This document shows, in pieces, positions 8,204 to 16,717 of a stretch of 64,000 nt of DNA. The stretch spans positions 1-64,000 of the forward strand of contig NZ_PTIR01000007.1 in the NCBI RefSeq assembly GCF_002934455.1, in the 5' to 3' direction. Origin of the DNA: Trinickia symbiotica. GTDB taxonomy: Bacteria > Pseudomonadota > Gammaproteobacteria > Burkholderiales > Burkholderiaceae. The position numbers were made by a program, and so were the translations under genes. Position 1 is the stretch's first letter. Each line of letters starts with the position of its first letter. The notes below the pieces were generated by a model, which did not search any database, was not told where the DNA came from, and was given only the letters and a program-made list of their open reading frames with translations.

Positions 8204-9472
8204 ATGCGCTCTTCCTTCTTCGGCCCTTCGTCGGCGCCTTCGATTCCGTCGATCTCGTCGTTCGCTTCGTCGTTCATCCCGCAATCGATTGCGCGCGGCG
8301 CGCCCGTGAGCCTTCTCGTCGCCGCGACGCTCGCGGCCGGTGCCGCGGCTTATGCGCCGCGCGCGTCGGCCCAGGTGCCCCCGCCGGCCGTAACGGCGCG
8401 CTCGTGGGTGCTGATCGACGCTACGGCCAATCAGGTGCTGGCTTCCGGCAATGCCGACGAACGCGTCGAGCCGGCCTCGCTGACGAAGCTGATGACGGCC
8501 TATCTCGTCTTCGAGGCGCTGCAGACCAAGAAGATCTCGATGGATCAGGTCGTGACGCCGAGCCTGGCCGTGCGGCGCGTGCGCAACGACGAATCGCGGA
8601 TGTTCATCGAGGCCGAGAAGCCCGTGACCGTGCACGATCTCGTCTACGGCATGATCGTGCAGTCGGGCAACGACGCGGCAATCGCGCTCGCGGAGCTCGT
8701 GGGCGGCAGTGAATCGCATTTCGTCGAGATGATGAATGCCGAAGCCCAGAAGCTCGGCATGAAAGGGACGCACTATGCCGACGTGAACGGCATGCCCGAT
8801 GCGCAGCACTACACGACGGCGGGCGATCTCGCCACGCTTTCGGCTCGCCTCATTCGCGACTTCCCCGAGTACTACAGCATCTTCTCGGTCAAGGAATTCA
8901 CCTATAACAAGATCAAGCAGCCGAACCGCAACCGCCTGCTCTGGCTCGATCCGACCGTCGACGGCCTGAAGACGGGGCATACCGAGGCGGCCGGCTACTG
9001 CCTGATCGCGACGGCGAAGCGCCCGCTGCCGGGCGTGGCCGATGCATCGCGCCGCATCGTCGCCGTGGTCATGGGCGAGCAGAAAGAGCACGAGCGCGTA
9101 CAGGACAGCATGAAGCTGTTGAATTACGGCTACAGCGCCTACGACACGGTGCGCCTCTTCAAGGCGAATCAGCCGGTGCAGACTCCGCGTGTCTACAAGG
9201 GCGTGGCCGACAGCGTGCCCGTCGGCGTGAAGAGCGACCAGTACGTTACCGTGCCGCGCGGCATGGGCGACAAAGTGAAGCCACAAGTCACCCTGAATTC
9301 GCCGCTGATCGCGCCGATCGCCGATGGTCAGCAAGTGGGGGCGGTACAGATCGCGGCGGATGGGAAGACGCTTGCGCAGGTTCCGATCGTCGCGCTGCAG
9401 CCGGTGCCGCAAGCCGGCATCGGCGGACGGATCTGGGACTCGCTGATGCTGATGTTCAGCAAGAAGAAGTGA
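8204..9472 (+). CDS. dacA: D-alanyl-D-alanine carboxypeptidase (PBP5/6 family)
   Basis: A 422-residue low-molecular-mass penicillin-binding protein that trims the terminal D-Ala of peptidoglycan pentapeptides in the periplasm. The three active-site motifs are SLTK at 92-95, SGN (in VQSGNDAAIALAE) and KTG (in LKTGHTEAAG). A secretion signal with Ala-rich core ends near ASA-Q at about 55-57. The C-terminal PBP5-type beta domain is followed by an amphipathic tail (IWDSLMLMFSKKK) for membrane binding. I chose the ATG at 8204, since starts further upstream add only out-of-context residues. The next gene, ybeD-like, follows closely, as in E. coli. Confidence 0.92.
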   Translation: MRSSFFGPSSAPSIPSISSFASSFIPQSIARGAPVSLLVAATLAAGAAAYAPRASAQVPPPAVTARSWVLIDATANQVLASGNADERVEPASLTKLMTAYLVFEALQTKKISMDQVVTPSLAVRRVRNDESRMFIEAEKPVTVHDLVYGMIVQSGNDAAIALAELVGGSESHFVEMMNAEAQKLGMKGTHYADVNGMPDAQHYTTAGDLATLSARLIRDFPEYYSIFSVKEFTYNKIKQPNRNRLLWLDPTVDGLKTGHTEAAGYCLIATAKRPLPGVADASRRIVAVVMGEQKEHERVQDSMKLLNYGYSAYDTVRLFKANQPVQTPRVYKGVADSVPVGVKSDQYVTVPRGMGDKVKPQVTLNSPLIAPIADGQQVGAVQIAADGKTLAQVPIVALQPVPQAGIGGRIWDSLMLMFSKKK

Positions 9473-9497
9473 TGGTGCAAGTGTGGGAGTGAAGCCG

Positions 9498-9767
9498 ATG
9501 AGCCCGGTCAACGAATCGCTGTTCGAATTTCCGTGCGACTTTCCGATCAAGGTGATGGGCAAGGCGCACCCGGATTTCGCCGACACGGTCGCGTCCGTCG
9601 TGCGTCAGTTCGACGCGAGCTTCGACGCGACGCGGGTCGAGACGCGGCCGTCGAGCGGCGGCAACTATGTCGGCCTGACGGTGACCGTGCGCGCCATCAG
9701 TCGCGAGCAGCTCGACGACATCTATCGGGCGCTCACCGGACATCCGATGGTGAAGGTCGTCCTTTGA
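9498..9767 (+). CDS. ybeD: DUF493 family protein (YbeD-like)
   Basis: An 89-residue small alpha-beta protein of the YbeD/DUF493 family. It starts with FEFPCDFPIKVMG and has the VETRPSSGGNYVGLTVTV strand pair typical of the family. Its function is unknown; the ACT-like fold and constant linkage to lipB suggest a regulatory role in lipoate metabolism. The ATG at 9498 has GGGAG upstream; a GTG at 9483 is possible. The 3' end overlaps the 3' end of the converging LysR gene by 35 bp. Confidence 0.9.
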   Translation: MSPVNESLFEFPCDFPIKVMGKAHPDFADTVASVVRQFDASFDATRVETRPSSGGNYVGLTVTVRAISREQLDDIYRALTGHPMVKVVL

Positions 9768-10728
9768 CGGCAGCTGGCGCGAGCGGACCGCTTTCGTTCA
9801 CGCCGCTTCTTACGCCGCCGCACGTTTGCTCGTAGACGGCGCGAAAGCGCTTCACCTCTTCGAAGATCCACGCGCGGAAGGCCTGCACGCGTGCGCTCGT
9901 CAAGAGCGGGGGCGGGCAGACGAAGTAATAGCTCCACGGGGACGCCGCTTCGACATCGAACAGGCGCACGAGGCGTCCCGCCACGAGTTCCTGCATGACG
10001 ATCGAGCTACGCGCGAGCGCGACGCCTTGGCCATCTCCTGCCGCAAGCAAAAGATTCGACGAATCGTCGAAGAGCACGCCGCGCCGCGGTTCGGTGGCAT
10101 CGGGCAAGCCGGCGGCTTCGAACCAGGGGCGCCAGAGATCCGTGTCCGAGCGCAAAAGCGGGACGTGCAGGAGGTCCGCGGGCGTCTTCGGCAGTTGCCC
10201 GCCGTTGAACCTCGGTGAGCAGACCGGGAACGCTACTTCATCGAGCAACAGCTCGACATGCAGGTCCGGATAGTTGCCGCGGCCATAGCGGATCGCCACG
10301 TCGACGTCGTCGCGCGAAAAATCGGCGAGCGCGTTCGTCGAGAGCAAATCGAGATCGACCTCGGGATGGCGGTCCATGAAGCTGCCGATGCGGGGCGTGA
10401 TCCAGCGGGCCGAAAATGACGGCGACGAGGAGACGACGAGACGCCGCGTGCGCTCGCCGCTTCGGACGTCGCGCGTCGCGTCCGCGAGCGTCATCAGCGC
10501 GGCGCGGACCGACTTCGCATAACGGTTGCCGGCGTCCGTCAGCCGGACGCGCTTACCAGTACGCACGAAAAGCGCGACGCCGAGCTCCTCCTCGAGCGCG
10601 CGCATTTGATGACTGACCGCGCCGTGCGTGACGAAGAGCTCGTCGGCCGCGCGCGAAAAACTCTCGTGCCGGGCGGCGGCCTCGAACGTGCGCAGCGCGT
10701 TGAGCGCGGGCAGCTTCCTCAGATCCAT
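9733..10728 (-). CDS. LysR-family transcriptional regulator (GcvA-like)
   Basis: A 331-residue LysR regulator. The N-terminal winged helix-turn-helix (LNALRTFEAAARHESFSRAADELFVTHGAVSHQMRALE split over residues 8-45) is of the GcvA subtype. The effector-binding domain follows (SPSFSARWITPRIGSF, then DVAIRYGRG). The protein is about 25 residues longer than most GcvA-like regulators; the extra C-terminal tail is what runs antisense into the DUF493 gene. It sits between ybeD and lipB, the place held by the LysR gene ybeF in E. coli, but on the opposite strand. Target unknown; the divergent DUF2917 gene is the obvious candidate. Confidence 0.9.
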   Translation of the reverse strand: MDLRKLPALNALRTFEAAARHESFSRAADELFVTHGAVSHQMRALEEELGVALFVRTGKRVRLTDAGNRYAKSVRAALMTLADATRDVRSGERTRRLVVSSSPSFSARWITPRIGSFMDRHPEVDLDLLSTNALADFSRDDVDVAIRYGRGNYPDLHVELLLDEVAFPVCSPRFNGGQLPKTPADLLHVPLLRSDTDLWRPWFEAAGLPDATEPRRGVLFDDSSNLLLAAGDGQGVALARSSIVMQELVAGRLVRLFDVEAASPWSYYFVCPPPLLTSARVQAFRAWIFEEVKRFRAVYEQTCGGVRSGVNESGPLAPAAVKGRPSPSDVR

Positions 10729-10829
10729 TGTGAATTTGCCTCACATACGCGTGAGAATTGATCGTTTTACGCCGAACGTTACCACGCCTAGGATTCTAGC
10801 CATGGAAGACACTTTGGGTGGAGGCGGTC

Positions 10830-11156
10830 ATGAGAGAGATTTCTTCAAGCGTCACGTTCGAGATCGAACGGGGTGAGACGATACCTGTGATGATTGCGCA
10901 CAGCACGCGCCTCAATGTCGAAGGCGCATCAGTCTGGGTCTCGCGCAGCAATGATGTCGAGGATTATTGGGTACTGCCGGGGTCGTCGCTGACCTTGCGG
11001 CGCGGCGAGCGGCTCTGGCTGAGCGTCGACGGTGACGGGCCGGCGCGTGTTGCGTTCCACGGCCCGCTTCTGGCTGGCGAGCGCCTGCGAGGCGCGCTTG
11101 CCGCGCTGGGGGAGCTGTTCGGCATGCGCTGGCGCGGCGGCTGGCGGACGGTTTAA
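10830..11156 (+). CDS. DUF2917 domain protein
   Basis: A 108-residue protein with the SLTLRRGERLWLSVDG segment that marks DUF2917. The fold is probably a small beta barrel; function unknown. The ATG at 10830 is preceded by GGAGG at 5 bp, better than the GTG 12 bp upstream. It is divergent from the LysR gene with a 101-bp gap, a classic regulator-target layout, and is followed by lipB after 141 bp. Confidence 0.8.
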   Translation: MREISSSVTFEIERGETIPVMIAHSTRLNVEGASVWVSRSNDVEDYWVLPGSSLTLRRGERLWLSVDGDGPARVAFHGPLLAGERLRGALAALGELFGMRWRGGWRTV

Positions 11157-11297
11157 CCGACGCTCGGCACGCCCGTCGTTCGAGGGTTGCGGCGGGTGGT
11201 AGTGAGTGTTGCCGTCGGTAGTCGGCGCAGTGGAGCGGCGGGCCGGCCCCGCCCGGCATCGGCGCCGCGCGTCTGATTCCGGTAAACTGCCGGCACC

Positions 11298-12092
11298 ATG
11301 TCTGCCGTTCCGCTCTCCGAACCGCTCGCCACGCCAGTGACATCGTCCGACGCGGCGGCGCCCGTCTCAGCGCTTTGCGCGCCGCTTTGCGGCCTCCCTT
11401 TACGCGAGCGGCTCGCGCCGGACCTCGAACTGGTCTGGCGCGGCGTCGAATTGTATGAAGTGAGCTTCGCCGCGATGCGCGAATTCACCGAGGCGCGCAC
11501 CGCGGATTCCGTGGACGAGATCTGGCTCGTCGAGCATCCGCCCGTTTTCACGCTCGGCCAGGCCGGCAACCCCGCGCATCTGCTCGCGGCCGATTCCGCG
11601 ATTCCGCTCGTCAAAGTCGATCGGGGCGGCCAGATCACCTATCACGGTCCCGGTCAGGTCGTCGCCTATTTGCTCGTGAGCCTGCGGCGGCGCGGTCTGC
11701 TCGTGCGCCAACTCGTCACGCTGATCGAGGAGGCCGTGATCGAGACGTTGGCGGCGTATAATCTCGCCGGCGAGCGCCGTGATGGCGCTCCCGGCATCTA
11801 TGTCGCGCCCGGGCCCACGGCCAGTGCGCACGCGGGCGCGAAGATCGCGGCGCTCGGCCTCAAGATTCGCAACGGATGCAGCTACCACGGCGTGAGTCTG
11901 AACGTGAAGATGGATCTCCAGCCGTTTCTCGCGATCAATCCATGCGGCTACGCAGGGCTCGAAACAGTCGATATGGCGACGCTCGGCGCCGCTGCCGGCT
12001 GGGACGATGCGGCCCGAACCCTGGCGGCGCGTCTTGCCGCGAACCTCGATAGCGCCGTCGCGCATCGCCCAAAGAATGGACCTACCGAATGA
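11298..12092 (+). CDS. lipB: Octanoyl-[ACP]:protein N-octanoyltransferase
   Basis: A 264-residue enzyme that moves octanoate from acyl carrier protein to lipoyl domains of 2-oxoacid dehydrogenases and GcvH. The family motif [13 protein letters not shown] is at 108-120, and the catalytic Lys is in [12 protein letters not shown] (Lys182). The acyl-thioester Cys is Cys216 in INPCGYAGL. About 35 extra N-terminal residues precede the usual LipB start, so a downstream start cannot be excluded. The stop overlaps the lipA ATG by 4 bp, so the two lipoate genes are translationally coupled. Confidence 0.94.
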   Translation: MSAVPLSEPLATPVTSSDAAAPVSALCAPLCGLPLRERLAPDLELVWRGVELYEVSFAAMREFTEARTADSVDEIWLVEHPPVFTLGQAGNPAHLLAADSAIPLVKVDRGGQITYHGPGQVVAYLLVSLRRRGLLVRQLVTLIEEAVIETLAAYNLAGERRDGAPGIYVAPGPTASAHAGAKIAALGLKIRNGCSYHGVSLNVKMDLQPFLAINPCGYAGLETVDMATLGAAAGWDDAARTLAARLAANLDSAVAHRPKNGPTE

Positions 12093-13093
12093 CTGACGTT
12101 ACCGCCCACCCGAACGGGCCGGCCGCTTCGAGCGCCGACGCGCCCCAGACCGCCTACGACGCGACGGCCAAGCAGAAGTCACAGGCCAAGACGGCGCGGA
12201 TTCCGATCAAGATCGTGCCGATCGAAAAGCTCAAGAAGCCCGAGTGGATTCGCGTGAAGGCGGCGACGGGCAGCTCGCGCTTCTCCGAAATCAAGCAGAT
12301 TCTGCGCGAGCACAACCTGCATACCGTCTGCGAAGAGGCGAGTTGTCCGAACATCGGCGAGTGCTTCGGCAAGGGCACCGCGACGTTCATGATCATGGGC
12401 GACAAGTGCACCCGGCGCTGCCCGTTTTGCGACGTGGGCCACGGCCGTCCCGATCCGCTCGATCAGGAAGAGCCGCTGAACCTCGCGCGAACGATTGCCG
12501 CGCTCAAGCTCAAGTACGTGGTGATCACGAGCGTCGATCGAGACGATCTGCGCGACGGTGGCGCCGCGCACTTCGTCGAATGCATTCGCAAGGTGCGCGA
12601 GCTTTCTCCCGCAACGCGCATCGAAATCCTGACGCCCGACTTCCGCGGCCGGCTCGATCGCGCGCTGTCGATTTTGACGAGCGCACCGCCCGACGTGATG
12701 AACCACAACCTCGAAACCGTGCCGCGCCTTTACAAGGAAGCGCGGCCGGGTTCGGACTACGCTCATTCGCTGAAGCTCTTGAAGGACTTCAAGGCGCTGC
12801 ATCCGGAGGTGGCGACGAAATCGGGGCTGATGGTGGGCCTCGGCGAAACCGAAGAAGAGATCTTGCAGGTGATGCGCGATCTGCGCGCGCACGATGTCGA
12901 CATGCTAACGATCGGCCAGTACCTGCAACCGTCCGAGCATCACCTGCCGGTGCGGGCCTACGTCCACCCCAATACGTTCAAGATGTACGAGGCGGAAGCG
13001 TACAAGATGGGCTTCACGCACGCGGCCGTCGGCGCGATGGTGCGTTCGAGCTACCACGCCGATGTGCAGGCGCACGAAGCAGGCGTTGTCTGA
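12089..13093 (+). CDS. lipA: Lipoyl synthase
   Basis: A 334-residue radical SAM enzyme that inserts two sulfurs into the octanoyl chain placed by LipB. Both clusters are visible: the auxiliary cluster Cys81, Cys86, Cys92 ([12 protein letters not shown]) and the radical SAM CxxxCxxC at Cys107, Cys111, Cys114 (CTRRCPFC). The C-terminal RSSYHAD provides the conserved Ser ligand. The N-terminal 40 residues are a polar extension. It completes the lipB-lipA operon. Confidence 0.96.
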   Translation: MTDVTAHPNGPAASSADAPQTAYDATAKQKSQAKTARIPIKIVPIEKLKKPEWIRVKAATGSSRFSEIKQILREHNLHTVCEEASCPNIGECFGKGTATFMIMGDKCTRRCPFCDVGHGRPDPLDQEEPLNLARTIAALKLKYVVITSVDRDDLRDGGAAHFVECIRKVRELSPATRIEILTPDFRGRLDRALSILTSAPPDVMNHNLETVPRLYKEARPGSDYAHSLKLLKDFKALHPEVATKSGLMVGLGETEEEILQVMRDLRAHDVDMLTIGQYLQPSEHHLPVRAYVHPNTFKMYEAEAYKMGFTHAAVGAMVRSSYHADVQAHEAGVV

Positions 13094-13112
13094 TAGCGCT
13101 CGTGGGCTCGAG

Positions 13113-13159
13113 GGTTTCCGGATTGCCGGATTCTGTTTTGCGGTGAAATCCAGGAAACC
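13113..13159. promoter_or_regulatory. Candidate DctD-binding inverted repeat upstream of dctA
   Basis: GGTTTCCGGATT at 13113-13124 is mirrored by AATCCAGGAAACC at 13147-13159, with one extra base in the right arm. It lies about 70-110 bp upstream of the sigma-54 promoter, a sensible enhancer position for DctD. It could instead be a lipA transcript hairpin, but there is no T-tract. Confidence 0.4.
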
Positions 13160-13224
13160 GGATGGCGCGCTTGTGCCCGCGATTTCTTTTCCTTAATAAT
13201 CAGCAGCTTGAAGCGTGCCTCGCC

Positions 13225-13242
13225 TTGGCATCGACCTTGCAA
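13225..13242 (+). promoter_or_regulatory. Sigma-54 promoter of dctA
   Basis: TTGGCATCGACCTTGCAA contains the -24 GG (13227-13228) and the -12 GC (13239-13240) with exactly ten bases between them. It matches the TGGCAC-N5-TTGC consensus except for one base. A dctB/dctD pair encoded downstream supplies the matching sigma-54 activator. Expected transcription start near 13252. Confidence 0.8.
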
Positions 13243-13257
13243 TTGACGACCCCACAG

Positions 13258-13281
13258 CCGAGCGGCTCCCCTTCCGCTCGG
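13258..13281 (+). promoter_or_regulatory. Perfect hairpin at the 5' end of the dctA leader
   Basis: CCGAGCGG (13258-13265) and CCGCTCGG (13274-13281) form an 8-bp perfect stem with an 8-nt loop. It starts about 6 nt after the predicted sigma-54 start and 29 bp before the dctA ATG. It may stabilise the 5' end of the message or affect translation. No T-tract follows. Confidence 0.5.
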
Positions 13282-13310
13282 ACCATTAGTCAAGAGCAAG
13301 GAGACATCCA

Positions 13311-14606
13311 ATGCCCCGCCTCAAGAAACCGTTCTATCGAATCCTTTATGTGCAGGTGATCGCCGCGATCATCGCCGGCGTCGTGCTCGGTCACTACGCG
13401 AAGAATCTCGCGATCGACATGAAGCCGCTCGGCGACGCGTTCATCAACCTCGTCAAGCTGGTGATCGGCCCGATCATCTTCTGTACCGTGGTCACCGGCA
13501 TCGCAGGCATGGAGGACATGAAGAAGGTAGGGCGGGTGGGCGGCAAGGCGCTGCTTTACTTCGAAATCGTATCGACGTTCGCGCTCTTGCTTGGCCTCAT
13601 CGCCACGCACTTGCTGAAGCCGGGCGCAGGTTTCAACGTCGATGTCGCGTCGCTCGACGGCAAAGCCGTCGCCTCGTACGCGGAGAAGGCGCACGGCCAA
13701 AGCGTCGTCGACTTCTTCATGCACCTGATACCGAAGACGTTCGTCGACGCGTTCGCCCAAGGCGAGATCCTGCAGATCCTCGTCATCGCGTTGCTCTTCG
13801 GCAGCGTGCTCGCGACGATCGGCGAGCGCGGCAAGCCCGTGACGAACTTCATCGAGAGCCTCTCGCATGTCCTCTTCGGCATCGTGCGCATCGTCACGAA
13901 GCTCGCCCCGATCGGCGCCTTCGGCGCGATGGCGTTCACGATCGGCAAGTACGGCATCGGCTCGCTCCTGCCGCTGCTGAAGCTGGTCGGCACGTTCTAT
14001 CTGACGTCGATCGTGTTCGTGCTGGTCGTGCTCGGCACGATTGCCCGCCTCGTCGGCTTCAACATCGTGCGCTTCGTCGGCTACATCAAGGAAGAGATGT
14101 TGATTGTGCTCGGGACGAGCTCGTCCGAGGCCGCCTTGCCGCAACTCATGGAAAAGCTCGAGAAGCTCGGCTGTTCGCGCTCGGTCGTCGGCCTCGTCGT
14201 GCCGACCGGCTACTCGTTCAACCTCGACGGCACCAACATCTACATGACGATGGCCGTGCTCTTCATCGCGCAAGCGACGAACACGGATCTCACGCTCACG
14301 CAGCAGCTGACACTGATCGCCGTGGCGATGCTGACCTCGAAGGGTGCCAGCGGCGTGACGGGCGCGGGTTTCATCACGCTTGCCGCCACGCTCGCCGTCG
14401 TGCCGACGATCCCGCTCGCCGGCATGGTCCTCATCCTGGGTATCGACCGCTTCATGAGCGAATGCCGCGCCCTCACGAACATCGTCGGCAATGGCGTCGC
14501 CGCCGTGGTCGTCTCGGCGTGGGAGAAGGAGCTCGATCGCGCCAAGCTCACGCGCACGCTGCGTGGCGAGGCGGCGGTCGCGGAAACGGAAGCGGCACGC
14601 GTCTGA
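13311..14606 (+). CDS. dctA: C4-dicarboxylate:proton/sodium symporter
   Basis: A 431-residue inner-membrane symporter of the DAACS (glutamate transporter) fold, taking up succinate, fumarate and malate. The serine-rich re-entrant motif appears as [17 protein letters not shown], followed by [15 protein letters not shown] and [13 protein letters not shown], all diagnostic of DctA. GAGCAAGGAGA precedes the ATG as ribosome site. It is controlled by the sigma-54 promoter at 13225 and presumably by the DctB/DctD pair encoded next. Confidence 0.95.
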   Translation: MPRLKKPFYRILYVQVIAAIIAGVVLGHYAKNLAIDMKPLGDAFINLVKLVIGPIIFCTVVTGIAGMEDMKKVGRVGGKALLYFEIVSTFALLLGLIATHLLKPGAGFNVDVASLDGKAVASYAEKAHGQSVVDFFMHLIPKTFVDAFAQGEILQILVIALLFGSVLATIGERGKPVTNFIESLSHVLFGIVRIVTKLAPIGAFGAMAFTIGKYGIGSLLPLLKLVGTFYLTSIVFVLVVLGTIARLVGFNIVRFVGYIKEEMLIVLGTSSSEAALPQLMEKLEKLGCSRSVVGLVVPTGYSFNLDGTNIYMTMAVLFIAQATNTDLTLTQQLTLIAVAMLTSKGASGVTGAGFITLAATLAVVPTIPLAGMVLILGIDRFMSECRALTNIVGNGVAAVVVSAWEKELDRAKLTRTLRGEAAVAETEAARV

Positions 14607-14779
14607 CGTTGGCTGCCGAGTCGCTGCCGGGGCGCTTGCCTTCACGGATCGTTCGCGGCAGCGGCGCCAAGCCCGCATCGAACCAGCGGGACGCCGGGCA
14701 AGCCTCGGCAGGCGTGGACGGCGGCGCCATCGCGCCGCTATGCCACAATGAGCCTTTGTCATTGCTGGAATCGGCCACC

Positions 14780-16663
14780 GTGGCGCGTCGCTTCACCGTC
14801 GTCTTCCTGCTCGCCGTGGCGCTTTCGGCGGTTTGCGCGCTGACCTGGCGCATCGCCTGGGAGCGCGGCGTCGACGCGCTGCGACAGCAAGCGGCCGTGC
14901 GCGCGGACCGCACGGCGAGCGCGCTCAAGGACACGCTCGATCGCTACGAATCGCTGGCCTATCTGCTCGCGAATCATCCGCTCGTGAAGGACGCGCTCGA
15001 GCACTCGACGCCCGACAATGCCACGCGCGCCAACCGCTATCTCCAGGATGCCAACCGTCACGCGCAGGCCAACGTCACTTATGTGATCCGCGCCGACGGT
15101 CTGTGCGTCGCCGCCAGCAACTGGGACCAGGGCGATAGCTTCGTCGGCTCCAACTACCAGTTCCGGCCGTATTTCGTCGATGCGATGAAAGGCGAGGTCG
15201 GCCGTTTCTTCGGCATCGGCACCGTTTCACGCGAGCCGGGCTACTACCTGTCCGAGCCGGTGCACCGCGATGGGCGGATAGTCGGCGCGGCTGTCATCAA
15301 GTTGAACCTCGAATGGTTTCCAGGTACCGACGCGAGCGAGCCGCTCATCGTCGCCGATAACCACGGCGTGGTTTTCCTGTCGTCGGTGCCGGCTTGGAAA
15401 TATCGCGCCCTCGCGCCGCTGCCGGCTTCACTTGCGGCGGCGATCGAGAAAACGCGCCAGTATGCGAGCCAGCCGATGACCCAGTTGCCGTTCTCGACCG
15501 TGCGGCGGGTCGACGACGCCCAGATCGTCCGCATCGGCGACGAGCGGTTCGGGCCGCACTACCTGGTGACGCGGCGCACGCTCGGCACGCCGGACTGGCA
15601 GCTGATCACGCTTTCCTCGGTCACACCTGTTCTCGACGACGCACGCAATGCGACGGCCGCCGCCGGCTTCGGATTCGTCTCGCTCTGCCTGCTCGCGTTT
15701 TACTGGCGGACGCGGCGTGCGCGCGTGCGCGAAATGATGCGCAGCCGCGCCATGCTGCAGGCCGCCTATGCCGAGCTGAACGAGCGCGTGGCCGAGCGGA
15801 CCGCCGACCTTTCGGCGGCCAATGCGCGTCTGCAAACGGAAGTCAGCGAGCGCACGCGCGCCGAAAACGACCTGCGCGCGGCGCACGACGAGCTCGTGCA
15901 GACGAGCAAGCTTGCCGCGCTCGGTCAGATGGCGGCCGGCATCACACACGAGCTCAATCAGCCGCTCGCCGCGTTGCGGGCGTTCTCGGACAACACGCGC
16001 GTGCTGCTCGAGCGCGGCGACCAGACGGCGGCGCGCGAAAACCTCGAGGCGATCTCGGCGCTTACCGAGCGCATGGGCAAGATCACGAACCAGCTCAAGC
16101 TTTTCATCGGACGCGCGCAGCCGCGCACGGCGAAAGCGCCCGTGGCGCGCGCGGTTCGCAATGCGCTGAACCTGCTGCAAAAGCGATTTCAGGGCGTGGC
16201 GCTCGATCTCACCCTGCGTGAGACCGATGGCTCGGCCGACGCGCCGCGCAAGCGGCTGGAACTCGATGCCGACTATCCCGCGCTCGTCGCCTATTGCGAC
16301 GATCTGCGTCTCGAGCAGGCGCTCATCAACCTGATCGGCAATGCGCTCGACGCGGTGGCGGGCGCGGCCGACCCGCGCATCGGGATCGACGTCGACGCAA
16401 CGCTCGCGACGTTCTCGATTACGGTGCGCGACAATGGGCCGGGCATTCCGGACGATGTCCTGCCGCGGCTCTTCGAGCCCTTCTTCACGACGAAGGGCAT
16501 GGGGCAGGGCCTGGGTCTGGGGCTGGCGATCGCATCGTCGATTGCCCGCGACTGCGGCGGCTCGCTCGTCGCGCGCAATATGCCCGAAGGCGGCGCGGCG
16601 TTCGTGCTCACGTTGCGGCGCGCCATCGTGGCGAGCGCGCCGTCGGAGACTTCGTCGCAGTAG
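14780..16663 (+). CDS. dctB: C4-dicarboxylate sensor histidine kinase
   Basis: A roughly 627-residue membrane sensor kinase. A first membrane helix (RFTVVFLLAVALSAV) begins near residue 4, then comes a periplasmic double-Cache sensor region up to about 290 and a second helix (AAGFGFVSLCLLAF). A coiled coil follows, then the HisKA segment MAAGITHELNQPLAAL with the phosphoacceptor His, and the ATPase N box NLIGNALDA. It should phosphorylate DctD in response to C4-dicarboxylates. The start is uncertain: I took GTG 14780, but TTG codons at 14756 and 14762 are in frame and no strong ribosome site decides it. Confidence 0.9.
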   Translation: MARRFTVVFLLAVALSAVCALTWRIAWERGVDALRQQAAVRADRTASALKDTLDRYESLAYLLANHPLVKDALEHSTPDNATRANRYLQDANRHAQANVTYVIRADGLCVAASNWDQGDSFVGSNYQFRPYFVDAMKGEVGRFFGIGTVSREPGYYLSEPVHRDGRIVGAAVIKLNLEWFPGTDASEPLIVADNHGVVFLSSVPAWKYRALAPLPASLAAAIEKTRQYASQPMTQLPFSTVRRVDDAQIVRIGDERFGPHYLVTRRTLGTPDWQLITLSSVTPVLDDARNATAAAGFGFVSLCLLAFYWRTRRARVREMMRSRAMLQAAYAELNERVAERTADLSAANARLQTEVSERTRAENDLRAAHDELVQTSKLAALGQMAAGITHELNQPLAALRAFSDNTRVLLERGDQTAARENLEAISALTERMGKITNQLKLFIGRAQPRTAKAPVARAVRNALNLLQKRFQGVALDLTLRETDGSADAPRKRLELDADYPALVAYCDDLRLEQALINLIGNALDAVAGAADPRIGIDVDATLATFSITVRDNGPGIPDDVLPRLFEPFFTTKGMGQGLGLGLAIASSIARDCGGSLVARNMPEGGAAFVLTLRRAIVASAPSETSSQ

Positions 16664-16717
16664 CGCATGCCACGTTCGACGATTCGATATCCCTCATTTC
16701 CCGACGCGGAAGCAGCC

